DNA from: Phoronis ovalis
Taxonomy: Eukaryota > Phoronida > Phoronidae
Direction of reading: 5' to 3'
Length of the DNA stretch: 15,366 nt
Assembly: GCA_028565635.1 (NCBI GenBank)
Contig: JAOXYB010027933.1
Location: forward strand, 1 to 15,366
Made by a program: the position numbers and the translations under genes. How positions within the stretch are numbered: position 1 is the first letter of the stretch; every line of letters starts with the position of its first letter. This document shows positions 1 through 8,860 of the stretch, piece by piece. The notes below the pieces were generated by a model that ran no database searches, was not told where the DNA came from, and worked only from the letters and a program-made list of their open reading frames with translations.

Positions 1-1649
1 TATAGATATATTGTATGAGAGTAATATAAATGGATATATATGTATATTTCACAGTCTGGACCAAGGTTACCCAAACAGCAGGTAACTGTTGGACTGTCGT
101 ATGAAAACTGAAGTCCAGTAGAAATGTGGCTTGCTATAGATGCTCTTATTTGCGGTCCTCAAAGCGTGTTATATGAACACATGCACATTTTGCATTTATT
201 TAGTTTGCATTTCTTCAATTTGCTTTCCACTGGACTGAAAGAAAGATGGTGGTTACAATTAGTTACTGATAAACATATGACTGTACTGTTTGTACCTTTG
301 AACATGTGCACATCAAAGTAATCACAAATTTGTGCTTCAATGGTTTGAATTTTAGTTTATGTTATCTGGTTTTGAGCAGACTCCTGCTTAAATGGTTTAA
401 GTTTTGGCATGATCACAAAATGGTGTGCACAGCTGGAGTAGTGAGATTTAAAAAGCTGTGCAATATTTGAAAACATATGCATAACATTTAATTCTCTGCC
501 CAGACCCCTTTTAATTGGTATAACATAGGAAATCCTGCTTGATGAATATACAATGCCTATGACTTACTTATAGATGGACAGATGGATAAAGACGTTATTG
601 TAGTAAAAATGCCACTATGGATGCAGGCTATGTAGCAAAATTAAATATTTAAACTACAAATAGAATTCACAGATTAGATTGCTTAGTCTATAAACACAGT
701 GATTCAGATGTTATGCTACTTCCTACCTTGATTTTGAGTTAAGTGTCTGGTGTGGACTAATTGCTGCTGATGTAACAAGTCTTTATATAAACTACATCAC
801 TCATGATAGTGGTTTATAGTTAGATTCCACACAATGTGCTATGTGTAAAGCATTAATTATATATGGACAGCAGCACCTTTATAGATCAAATGGATGACTT
901 TCTTCTATATTCAGAAGTAGCTTATGTTTATGTGAGTGTTTACATTTACAACTTTTCTTTTTTGTTATTGGGATGTTAGCTCTATTAGGGCTTAACAAAA
1001 TGTCCATGGTATCTATTGATATGAGTGGTTGATTGCCTGTAAATCCCAGCCTGATATTTCTGGTAATTGCTGGCTATCTACTCAACATCTTTTTTTAATA
1101 AAAATGAGTCACCTTAATTAGTTGAGATAATGAACTTTGAGAAGACAAATTACTGCTGGGATGGTCATTTCTTGTGTGAATTATGCTTTTTATGTTGGTA
1201 CAGCTCTTCCATTTAATGAAAATTATAATGTGTTTGATTGAGACTTAGTGTAATGGCAACCACAAGATGTACAGTATATGTATTTATCCAAGATTTGGTT
1301 GACTATTTTTGTTGATATCAGAGTGTGTAATGCACAGCATTAATGTGTGGCTAACTATAAAGGAAGTCTAGAAAATAATATCTTTCACAATACTGATTTT
1401 CAAAATATTAGTGGTTAGCCTGTGACTGTTCATCCAGTTCTCATTATTCTTGTTACTTGAAAAACTTATACTGGCGTAAAATGTTTTGTTCTTTGACATT
1501 TTTCTTACTGACTGTGGTAGTGGTTGGAAAATTCTCCAGTAATGTTTTTTTATAGAGTATGTTAAGACGTACAGGTGAAATGTATTTTTCCGTTCAGCGT
1601 TATTGAAAGTAATTGTGCAATTTGACTTATGTATGTGTTTGCATTATAG
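1..1649 (+). other. CASK: CASK intron, 3' part (upstream of exon A)
   Basis: A+T-rich non-coding sequence ending in TATTATAG before the exon A acceptor. A plausible branch-point context (TGACTTAT) lies about 25 bases upstream of the acceptor. In CASK the coding sequence just before exon A is the CaMK autoregulatory segment ending in an Arg-Arg-Lys-Leu-Lys motif. I looked for that motif here and did not find it, so the preceding exon lies outside the window. A 65-codon open frame at 124-321 resembles nothing I know and is not GC-enriched, so I treat it as chance. I see no mobile element or RNA gene in this stretch. Confidence 0.8.
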
Positions 1650-1758
1650 GGGGCAGTATTAGCGGCAGTATCAAGTCAAAAATGGACAAATTATTACAGT
1701 GATCCAAATGTAGAAGACAGTTTGCGAGACTTTGCTGATGATGATGTCACATCATCTG
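1650..1758 (+). CDS. CASK: CASK exon A: post-kinase linker ahead of the L27 domains
   Basis: This 109-bp internal exon encodes 36 codons plus one base. It opens with [9 protein letters not shown], which in CASK follows directly on the CaM-binding Arg-Arg-Lys-Leu-Lys of the CaMK-like domain. It continues Gln-Lys-Trp-Thr-Asn-Tyr-Tyr-Ser-Asp-Pro and an acidic stretch ending Asp-Asp-Asp-Val-Thr-Ser-Ser. From memory, human CASK has the same plan (AAVSS, then HKFNSFYGDPPEE, then a TSS end), so the exon is homologous but diverged and slightly longer in the acidic part. The exon is bounded by TTATAG on the left and TCTG|GTGAGT on the right. It begins in phase 0 and ends in phase 1, leaving a G that exon B completes. 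The segment links the kinase-like domain to the L27 domains in this cytoplasmic, membrane-associated scaffold. No frame break is seen. Confidence 0.93.
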
Positions 1759-2072
1759 GTGAGTATTAGAACATGTGCATATAGAAGTATAGATTTCTGA
1801 AAATGTAAGGTAAAAAGCCCGCATGCTTAGTTAAAATGTACCTTTTATGATAGCAATCATTCTTTTAAGCCTCATTAAAAATGTTGGTACCACATTAAAC
1901 TTGATTCTAACAATATATATGGGATTTGAATGATTCGTAATCAAATTTTGGTAGCCATAATCTGTGATTTCTTTCAGAGATGAAGCTCACTCAAAAGAAG
2001 ACTTAATTCTTTTTTTTGTCGTATTATCTCATCACTTTAGTGCTTCTTCTTTCTTTCTTTCATTTGCCAAAG
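1759..2072 (+). other. CASK: Short phase-1 CASK intron between exons A and B
   Basis: This 314-bp intron starts with GTGAGT and ends behind a pyrimidine run at 2042-2067 (CTT/CTTT repeats) followed by CCAAAG. Retention would put a TGA in frame soon after the donor, so it is a real interruption of the reading frame. A better-looking acceptor, TTTCTTTCAG ending at 1977, lies inside it. Its use would put the L27 codons out of frame and bring in an early TAA, so I do not use it as the main site. Confidence 0.88.
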
Positions 2073-2089
2073 AAGCTGTGTCAGCAGTG
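2066..2089 (+). promoter_or_regulatory. Tandem splice acceptors at exon B (two NAGNAG motifs)
   Basis: Four AG dinucleotides end at 2072, 2075, 2084 and 2087, grouped as AAGAAG (2070-2075) and CAGCAG (2082-2087). All are separated by multiples of three. With the phase-1 G from exon A, each keeps the L27 frame. The junctions would read [25 protein letters not shown] and [5 protein letters not shown]. The AAG sites are nearest the pyrimidine tract and keep the Ala-Val-Ser seen before [8 protein letters not shown] in known CASK. The CAG sites have the better -3 base. Which sites are used cannot be decided from sequence. Confidence 0.6.
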
Positions 2090-2194
2090 CTCGACAGCTT
2101 GGAAGAAATTCAATGTCTAACAGAATGCAATGACAGTGATGTTGACCTCTTGCAATCAGTTTTTGAAGACACTCAATTACATGGTTTATTACAG
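2073..2194 (+). CDS. CASK: CASK exon B: most of the first L27 domain
   Basis: With the first in-frame acceptor this exon is 122 bp: two bases completing a codon, then 40 codons, ending in phase 0 at CAG|GTAAGA. The peptide begins [12 protein letters not shown] and ends Gln-Leu-His-Gly-Leu-Leu-Gln. It has the L27 pattern: a first amphipathic helix (VLDSLEEIQ), a short turn (LTECNDSD), then a second helix (VDLLQSVFEDTQLHGLLQ). Human CASK, from memory, reads [26 protein letters not shown] here, so identity is high at the buried hydrophobic positions. The first L27 of CASK pairs with the L27 domain of SAP97/Discs-large type MAGUKs. The remaining helix of this domain is on exon C. The start is uncertain by 3, 12 or 15 bases because of the tandem acceptors. 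Confidence 0.94.
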
Positions 2195-4863
2195 GTAAGA
2201 TTTTGAATTATTGATTAAAATGCTGTTACATGGGAAATATGAAGTTTAAATTTTTCTACCAGTATTGAGTTCGCCCACTGCTGAAGCATTAAACTGCATG
2301 GGGTACACTTTTAATTGTTAGTCAAAATCTTTGTATCTTGGTATTCTCAAAATAACTCTTATTTGTTGGGAATAGAGAAATAAAATTGTGTGAGACTTAA
2401 TGTTGTCCATCTATTAGTCTCTGTAATGATTTAGTTTTGGTAAAAGCCTGTTTTGTGTTGTCCTGGGCACTACAGCATTCAGTGATTAAGTTCTCAATCA
2501 AATTAGAAACCTATTGAAAATATGTAGTGGATTTTTAATAAAAGTACTTGTAAAATATAAAAAACAAGATATTCTTTGTTAAATAAATTTTATACTGCAT
2601 TACATATATAAAATAAATAACTATGTGCTCTTTGTATTAGTTATGTTACTAAATGTAACCAAATGAAGCTTGTATGACAGAAATGCTTATCTAAAATCTG
2701 CCTTCAGGTAACTCCATTTTGTTATATAAATGACTATGTAACTTGGTGTAGAGTAGCAAAATAGTAATATAAAGAAATCAAAAATATCTATTTTAGTAGA
2801 TGACAATACAATATAATCTCCCATAGGATAATATTTGCTCAAAAATAACTGATTGACATTTAAAGTTTCAAGCTGTAACCTTCTAGACTGTTCAGTTTTC
2901 ATGTTTAGTTTAAATCATAGTGTTTACATATTTCATTAGAAATATTACTCAGTTTAACATGAAGAGCAATTGTGGAATATGAGTACAAATAGCTAATTTT
3001 TATGGAATATTTATTTAGCCCAGAAGAGCTATTGCTTGCTAGTGTATTGCATAGTGCTTCTATTGGTTGAAAAATTAATTTACAGTCTGGTTGTGGTTGA
3101 AGTAAGTTTGCACAAATTGTTGCATAACATCATGAAAATATTAATGCAATTTTAGGAGTAAGGAATGATTAGAGGTAGTGCACAGATACTGAAAGAAACA
3201 TACGTGAACTTTAAGAATATCTAATCAAATGTTCATTTTTGTGATCGGCTTAGATTGGATTGTGAAACAGCAATGTGCAGATTAAAATTTCGCTTTTTGA
3301 TGATAATATTTGATGGAGAAAAACAGGCTACATCTATACTGCACTGGCAAGTTTTTTGCTATTTTATAGGCTAAAGTCTAAAAGTGTCCATTAAGGAATA
3401 ATTTCTAGGACTGTGTTGAGCCAAGGAGTAGAACTTTCTTAATATAGAATACAAAGTTACAAACAAAGGTTTTTGACAAGAATTATCTTTTCTAGCTGAA
3501 TTTTGATAATTTTCTTTAATATGGTGTAGTGTTTCAGACAAGTTTTATTGCAGATTGTCAGAATTGGTCAACTTTGTTATGTAGAGAATCACATAAAACA
3601 GGTTACATCTGTAATACTGTTACTTCAAAGTGCAGTAGTTTAAGTACAATGTTTTTAACACCTTTGAAGTTAAAAGTTTTCCTAAAACTTGTAATTTGGT
3701 AAGGAAAGCCATAATTGTGTATTTTATTAAAATCAGTCAGCAACTTATTTCTGTTTTATTGATAATTCCTTGTGTTTATTGAATTTCACGTGTAATTTGA
3801 TGGTGTATACCTTTTGTACAGTTAACATCAATTTTAAGTTTTAATTCTGTTGGTATCAGAATCATGTTTCCTTTCGGAGCTACAAGTATGTAAAACTTTT
3901 GTGCACAGAACATGTGCATATTATGAAAGTATGATATAATACGCATCTACGATTTCGTAAAAAGATCAATGCTTACGATGTTTGAAGGAGCTAATTGTCT
4001 GAAGAGACAGCTGTGACGTGGAACTTGAAGATTAATTGGTTTAGAAATATAGAATTATAAAAAATATTGTTTGATATCATATTTTTCATTTGGGTATGAA
4101 TCTCACCACTTACGAATCTATGACTATGAAAGATTTAGATTGTTTAGTTGGGCTGCTGACAAAATCTAAATAACATAGATATCTGTTTTGTTAACTGGAG
4201 AAAAATTCACAGATTTAAAAGAGAACTGCTGTGGAATGTATATAATTTGCAATATCTAATAAAGACGAGATAAAAATAAAGGATTATAAATGAAATCAAA
4301 GATTATTAAGTAATTCATATGACGGTTAGGCATTTAAAAGTACTGTAGCATAGAAATCCGTGTACAACATAATTTAGTGACACTACTTGGATGAGAAAGA
4401 ATTGATCCTAATTTACAATGACTTTTTCATATGATGTTCAAAATGATAGATATAAAATTTATTTGCTGTAACAAATGTGATGATTTTGTGAGCCAAATGC
4501 TATTAATCACTAGAGAAGATGCATAAGATCAATATCCGCTTGATATGTGTGGAATGAAAACTAAAAACAAATTACCAGTGCATGTGAAATAAGAAATTTA
4601 AGAAAACTTCTTCATTTTTGATATTTAGACACTGTTCTGGAAACATGTATACATATGTGGTTGTGTTTGGCAGTGGACATACTAAGAATTCAAGGATTTA
4701 CAGAAATTTGAAATTGTGTGACAACTCTCTTTATTGGCATTCTAAAAAAACTGGAATAATTAGTAGTTTGTCTAGGACCTAACACTGTTGCAACACTTAA
4801 AAAGACATTTCAGGGAACAAGACTAAATTTAATTTAAATGGAGTATATATATTGAATTTAACT
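2195..4863 (+). other. CASK: Large CASK intron, first part
   Basis: The phase-0 intron separating the two parts of L27-1 runs from 2195 to 13666 (11,472 bp); this is its first section. It opens with GTAAGA and is A+T-rich throughout, with many stops on both strands. The 71-codon reverse-strand frame at 2687-2902 has no recognisable motif. I see no repeat longer than chance, no RNA gene and no exon-like segment between the donor and about 4863. Confidence 0.8.
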
Positions 4864-4995
4864 ATGGCCATATCAGAACTGCAGAAAGATGTTGACGGAA
4901 AGAGATATCGTAAAAATGTTATCACCACATGTGATACTTTGGGCATGGTTTGCATTGCCATGGGCTACGGGATGTTACGATATCGACAGTTATTG
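4864..4995 (+). other. Exon-like open segment of unknown origin inside the CASK intron
   Basis: An ATG at 4864 with a G at +4 opens 44 codons that end at TTG|GTAAGT, a consensus 5' splice site. The peptide has a basic part (Asp-Gly-Lys-Arg-Tyr-Arg-Lys), then a moderately hydrophobic run (VITTCDTLGMVCIAMGYGML), then Arg-Tyr-Arg-Gln-Leu-Leu. It contains more CpG and more G/C at third positions than the surrounding intron. Read from an acceptor ending at 4884 (CTGCAG), it is a 111-bp phase 0-0 segment that would fit between exons B and C without a frameshift. The weakness is the near absence of a pyrimidine tract upstream. I do not recognise the protein. It could be a cassette exon, an exon of a nested gene, a decayed transposon fragment or chance. 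Confidence 0.25.
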
Positions 4996-6040
4996 GTAAG
5001 TTATCAGCATAATGTTTTCCTGTCATATTGCTTTGACGATTTCCTCCATTTCTGGATATTTTTTGTTTTTAGTTGATATAGTATAAAACTTAATAATCCA
5101 AATGGTGCATGGTTCCTATCTAGAGCCAATACTTGGAATGATCCCCACTAATACATCACATATACTGACATACTGTATAACTGGATTTAAAGGATTTTTC
5201 ATTTTGTAGCACTTGCTTGATATAATTTTAGTGAATATTTTTTTTTTTTTGTTAATCTTCATGCCGAAGAAACAATTTTTTAATAGCATGATACTTGTTC
5301 AAGTAATGGGGGCAATAAACTGAGCTATGCTTCAAGTGATCACCAAATATATACGAGTATGTCATGTGTAGTAGTTTTTGCCAACGATGATGTTGTATAC
5401 GTTTGTCACAGCAACCATTTTTAGGAGAAATTAATGATAAAAATAGGACACAAGACAATTTTATTGTTCATTCTATTACTAAATTTCAAAGAAATCGCTT
5501 ACTTACTTTTGCAGTTATGTGCAAATAAATAGGATAACTATAGTTCAGTAGTGTTACGCTATTGTGCTTTCAATGATATGCTGAAAATTGGTTACATTTC
5601 TGTGTGCACCATAACATAATTATTATTCCATTCTGGTATTTATCAAGAATTTAGTTTATGCTACAAAACCTTTTTCCAACTCTTTACTTACATCTAGGTA
5701 TAGTGCCATGATCTGATACTGAAATTTGCCTATTTTAATTCATTTACAAGTTCTGAACAATTGGTTTAAATTTGATATAACCACGCATTTAATAGTTTGA
5801 TAAAACATCTTTTAGTTCAAGCCAATGTGTGATTGCATGGTTTCCTTAACATGTGTGGCTTTTGCCATAGTCACTAAATATTATAATCTATAAATAATAT
5901 ATTTTAGCTACACCATTAAAGGCTGATTTGTAAAATTAGCCACATGTAAATCACTTTATAGATGTTATTATGAATCTATTTTCACTCCTTTGATCCCTGG
6001 GTACTAAGTTATTTTTTGGTGGGGGTGTGCAGCCCAGTTG
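4996..6040 (+). other. CASK: Large CASK intron, section before the repeat cluster
   Basis: A+T-rich intronic sequence with a 12-base T run at about 5239-5250. A 68-codon reverse-strand frame at 5252-5458 has no motif I recognise. No exon, RNA gene or mobile-element end is visible. Confidence 0.7.
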
Positions 6041-6041
6041 A

Positions 6042-6360
6042 ACATTTTGGATTTGGATTGTATACTTCTTACTGTATTTTTGGATTGCTACATATTTGGA
6101 TTGCTACAGTAAAGAAATTCAAAATTTGGATTGCTACTCACTGCTTATAGCAAATAATTTGGATTAATTTAGGTTTGTATCCATAAATAGATTTCGGAAT
6201 TTAGTTACATCAGTCAATTTGCGTAAAAATGGATTGCTACTCAAATATTTTAAAATTTTGGATTGCTACCTTTATATTTCCCAGAATTTGGATTGCTACC
6301 CTTATATTTCAAATTAAAAGGGTTGGGTTTTCCTACACAACCTGAAATTTTGGATTTGGT
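6042..6360. repeat. Cluster of GGATTGCTAC repeats, period near 30 bp
   Basis: The 10-mer GGATTGCTAC occurs exactly six times, starting at 6082, 6098, 6128, 6231, 6260 and 6290, usually preceded by AATTT or ATTTT. Successive starts are 16, 30, 103, 29 and 30 bases apart, so at least the copies ending at 6137, 6269 and 6299 belong to units of about 30 bp with an A/T-rich spacer. A degenerate copy (TTTGGATTAATTT) falls in the long gap. The cluster is bracketed by two copies of ATTTTGGATTTGG, near 6044-6056 and 6347-6359. On the reverse strand the last units read as a repeated Lys-Tyr-Lys-Gly-Ser-Asn-Pro, which I take as a by-product. It looks like a decayed minisatellite or the internal repeats of a non-autonomous transposon. 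Confidence 0.8.
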
Positions 6361-7230
6361 TAGGCGGCACATCACCGTAGTCAAAAACCATGAGTATCCC
6401 CCTAGGTCTTTGATATAGTGTGTTATCTTAAATGCTATACAGATGGCACCACCTTGCTGGCAGTTTGGTGTCACTTAGGCAGAGGTACATTTGCCGAACA
6501 ATGATTTCTGAATCTACTCCTGCTACTTCTGGTTTTAGTTTTGTAAATAATTCAATTTCAGTAGTTATCTACTGTGTCTATCTTCGATCTGTATCTTCCT
6601 GAAAAAATAATTAAATTGATGATGTGGCAAGATTTCTGCAAATTATTCCTGTGTATATCTTGTTTATCTTGGGCCTTAATCTTGTATGAATTTAGTTTGG
6701 TTAAAATAGTCTTGTACACAGAGTCTTCTCCTTTATGTAGTTGATGTAACGTAGGTAATATCAATGACCAGCTTTGTTTGCCTCCACTCTTATATATACA
6801 TTTCGAGTCCAGTTGTTTATTTACGGTTACTGTAAACTGAAAAAAATACATGGTTGGGTTTACTCAAAGAATAAACAACGTCTTTATGATTTTGGTGACC
6901 ACAGCAGAGATTGCTGGGTAGGTAAAGCTACTATATCATTAAAATGATGTCATAGTAATTTTTGACAATACAAACACTGGAAAGGTGAAGGCTTTTTAAC
7001 ATCTTCTCAAAATCTTAAACTGATTTTAGCACCTTCAGGTGATAGTGTGATACTGCAGAGGAATTTTTCGACAATGATTGTATCTTTATCTTGATTTCAG
7101 TCAGTTGATCGTCGAGTCGTCAAATGGATAAATGCTGTGATGACCCTCCAAGTTTGTCCATTATTTCATGGCAGGCCTAGGGATCATTCATCCTTGCTTC
7201 CGGATTAATATTCCCATGTGTTAGTTCCTA
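6361..7230. other. Less A+T-biased intron section, possible decayed mobile element
   Basis: Directly after the repeat cluster the composition shifts: 6362-6500 and 7085-7205 have more G+C and several CpGs (for example GATCGTCGAGTCGTC near 7107-7121). Open frames run on the reverse strand (6250-6474 and 6558-6851), but neither shows a transposase, reverse-transcriptase or other known motif. A SINE-like or DNA-transposon relic is possible given the adjacent repeats. I could not find paired terminal repeats, a tRNA-like box or a poly-A tail to prove it. Confidence 0.3.
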
Positions 7231-8675
7231 TAATACCTAATTTTGGATGCTATTTATGTCTTGTTTCAGGAACTTTATGTAGATGCCTTCATTGGCTGCA
7301 TAGCACAACATTTCTTGTGCTGGCTGAAGTTTAGTAAAATATTTAATTTTAAAAAAGATACAGCTTTGTTTCACAATCACCCCAAAACAAATGCTATTGG
7401 TAACGGCAGGACACAAATATGTTAGTGCAGTATTGCTCCTAATAGCCTCGTTGTGATCATATACAAAACAAGACTGCGAGACATATGAATGGCAACTAGT
7501 AAAATATTTAGGAGAGTTTAGAGCTTTTTTTGGTCCTGAAGGCTGCCATAATTAATTGGGTTATAAGCTGGCTAAGCAGCTGAGTTAATGTAAGAAGAAA
7601 TCGTACAAAAGTGACTATTCAGATGAGCAGCACTTTCAGTGTAATGGGTTTTTTTTCCAACAAAAACCATTTTAAAAATATTAAAAAAAATAAATCCTTA
7701 GTAAGGTCAGATTTATGCATGAAGTACTAGATAATGATGTAATTAGATACAGAAACTGAAAGGCACAAGCTGCAGTGCTATTTAATCTGTTATTATATCT
7801 ACATTGGTTGAGATAGAAACTTTAAACTTGCTATATTTGTACAAGACTATGCAAATATTCTTATTGTGTTATTATACCTTATTGAGCATATAGCTTAATG
7901 CAAGCCTATTTGTGCTGGCTGCTAATAATAAGTCTGATTCCACCAATTGACCTCTTTTTAACCCATGGCAATATTTCAGGTGTTTCCACAAACTATAGCA
8001 ATGTCAGGTGTTTCCATAAACTCTAACCACGCCCCTAAGTTAGTCAAGTGACTATAACTGTATTTAGAGAGTTTATATACATTATATTACCAGGTATGCA
8101 TGATTAAGCAGGTGTTATTCTCTCATGGATATTCCTTATATAAATAAGCTCACATGGAGTTTTCCCAGATTTTATGTAAACTGTCTTTTATCATTGGTGA
8201 ATAAAATATTGACATGTAAAGCTCCTCATTTATTCAGATACTCTCAGGCCATAAATTCATTACATCTTTGGCTCAGAAGTTAATTAGTAGTACAAAAGCT
8301 TCATTACAATGCTTGCAATCGTTAGATATAAGTGACATGTAGCTAAAAAACGAAGACATCAGAGAAACATTGGGAACATTTGAAATTGTAAAAACGGCGT
8401 GTATAATTTGGATAGTTCTGATTAGTGCAATGTTTACACATAGTGTGTTACTGCGCATTTGCTCCTTAGAAATAATTTTGAAGCGCTGTGTTTATAGCAA
8501 TACTAATTTCAGAGAAAAGTCTAGCATAAGTTAATATAATAACGTTATTTAAATATGAATAATCTCTTTGGAGTACTTCTAATAATGACCTTCAAAAAAC
8601 TGCAACAGTGATGGAGAATTGCTTTATGAGACTTAATTATCAATAAAAGTTCCTTTTTGGCTGGCCGCCTCGAAG
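7231..8675 (+). other. CASK: Large CASK intron, middle part
   Basis: Intronic sequence with one acceptor-like site (TTGTTTCAG ending at 7269) opening a frame of about 50 codons (Glu-Leu-Tyr-Val-Asp-Ala-Phe-Ile-Gly-Cys...). No convincing donor follows, so I do not call an exon. A direct repeat at 7968-8024 is listed separately. Just after it, CCACGCCCCT at 8027-8036 is a GC-box/KLF-type sequence in an A+T-rich setting, but one such site is weak evidence for regulation. Confidence 0.6.
7968..8024. repeat. Imperfect tandem duplication, about 28 bp
   Basis: The sequence GCAATATTTCAGGTGTTTCC at 7968-7987, running on to ACAAACTAT, recurs at 7998-8024 as GCAATGTCAGGTGTTTCC followed by ATAAACTCT. 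The second copy is shorter by about three bases and carries a few substitutions. The two copies are almost head to tail. Confidence 0.85.
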
Positions 8676-8855
8676 ATGTTGTACAGATTGAAAGCTGTCA
8701 GTTTTCATGAAGAGCTTTACCATGTTTGTATTATGACATCCATGGTCATTCATGACAGTGGTGATGCTCTGACGCCATGTCATGAAGAGATACCATCGCT
8801 ATGGGATGATGACGAAAATATGAAGGTATCAACTAAACCTGATAAACTCAACTAA
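8676..8855 (+). other. Protein-like open frame (59 codons) of unknown origin
   Basis: A frame from ATG 8676 to TAA 8853-8855 stays open over a stretch visibly richer in G+C and CpG than its surroundings (8662-8825). Its peptide begins [13 protein letters not shown] and contains an acidic Trp-Asp-Asp-Asp-Glu-Asn near the end. A moderate donor, AAG|GTATCA, occurs at 8826. Possible acceptors inside it (ending 8686, 8701 and 8758) are all in the wrong phase for CASK, so it cannot be a simple in-frame CASK cassette. TCATGAAGAG occurs twice in the same reading frame, 75 bases apart (8705 and 8780), giving His-Glu-Glu both times. I do not recognise the product. A transposon relic or chance remain open. 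Confidence 0.2.
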
Positions 8856-8860
8856 ACCTG
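8829..8860. repeat. 13-bp direct repeat, two copies
   Basis: TCAACTAAACCTG is repeated exactly at 8829-8841 and 8848-8860, with six bases (ATAAAC) between the copies. It lies at the 3' edge of the GC-richer open frame just upstream. Confidence 0.9.

Noticed and set aside
124-321. A 65-codon open frame on the + strand upstream of exon A
   Set aside because: It does not match the kinase or autoregulatory part of CASK, has no convincing splice sites, and is of a length expected by chance.
1964-2072. Extending exon B upstream to the strong-looking TTTCTTTCAG acceptor ending at 1977
   Set aside because: From there the phase-1 join with exon A puts the L27 codons out of frame and reaches a TAA within about ten codons; the peptide before 2072 has no CASK-like sequence.
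1768-3925. AGAACATGTGCATAT shared at about 1768 and 3907
   Set aside because: A 15-base exact match between two A+T-rich introns, largely built on a palindromic core, can arise by chance and has no extended alignment.
6558-6851. A 97-codon open frame on the reverse strand
   Set aside because: No domain, motif or codon pattern supports a gene; kept only as part of a possible repeat relic.
7270-7425. An exon-like frame after TTGTTTCAG
   Set aside because: No plausible donor follows and the peptide is not recognisable; the acceptor alone is weak evidence.
8660-8790. Resemblance to a mariner transposase motif (Gly-Trp-Pro-Pro-Arg in one frame, Leu-Thr-Pro-Cys in another)
   Set aside because: The two fragments are about 100 bases apart and in different frames, with no supporting flanking similarity; probably chance.
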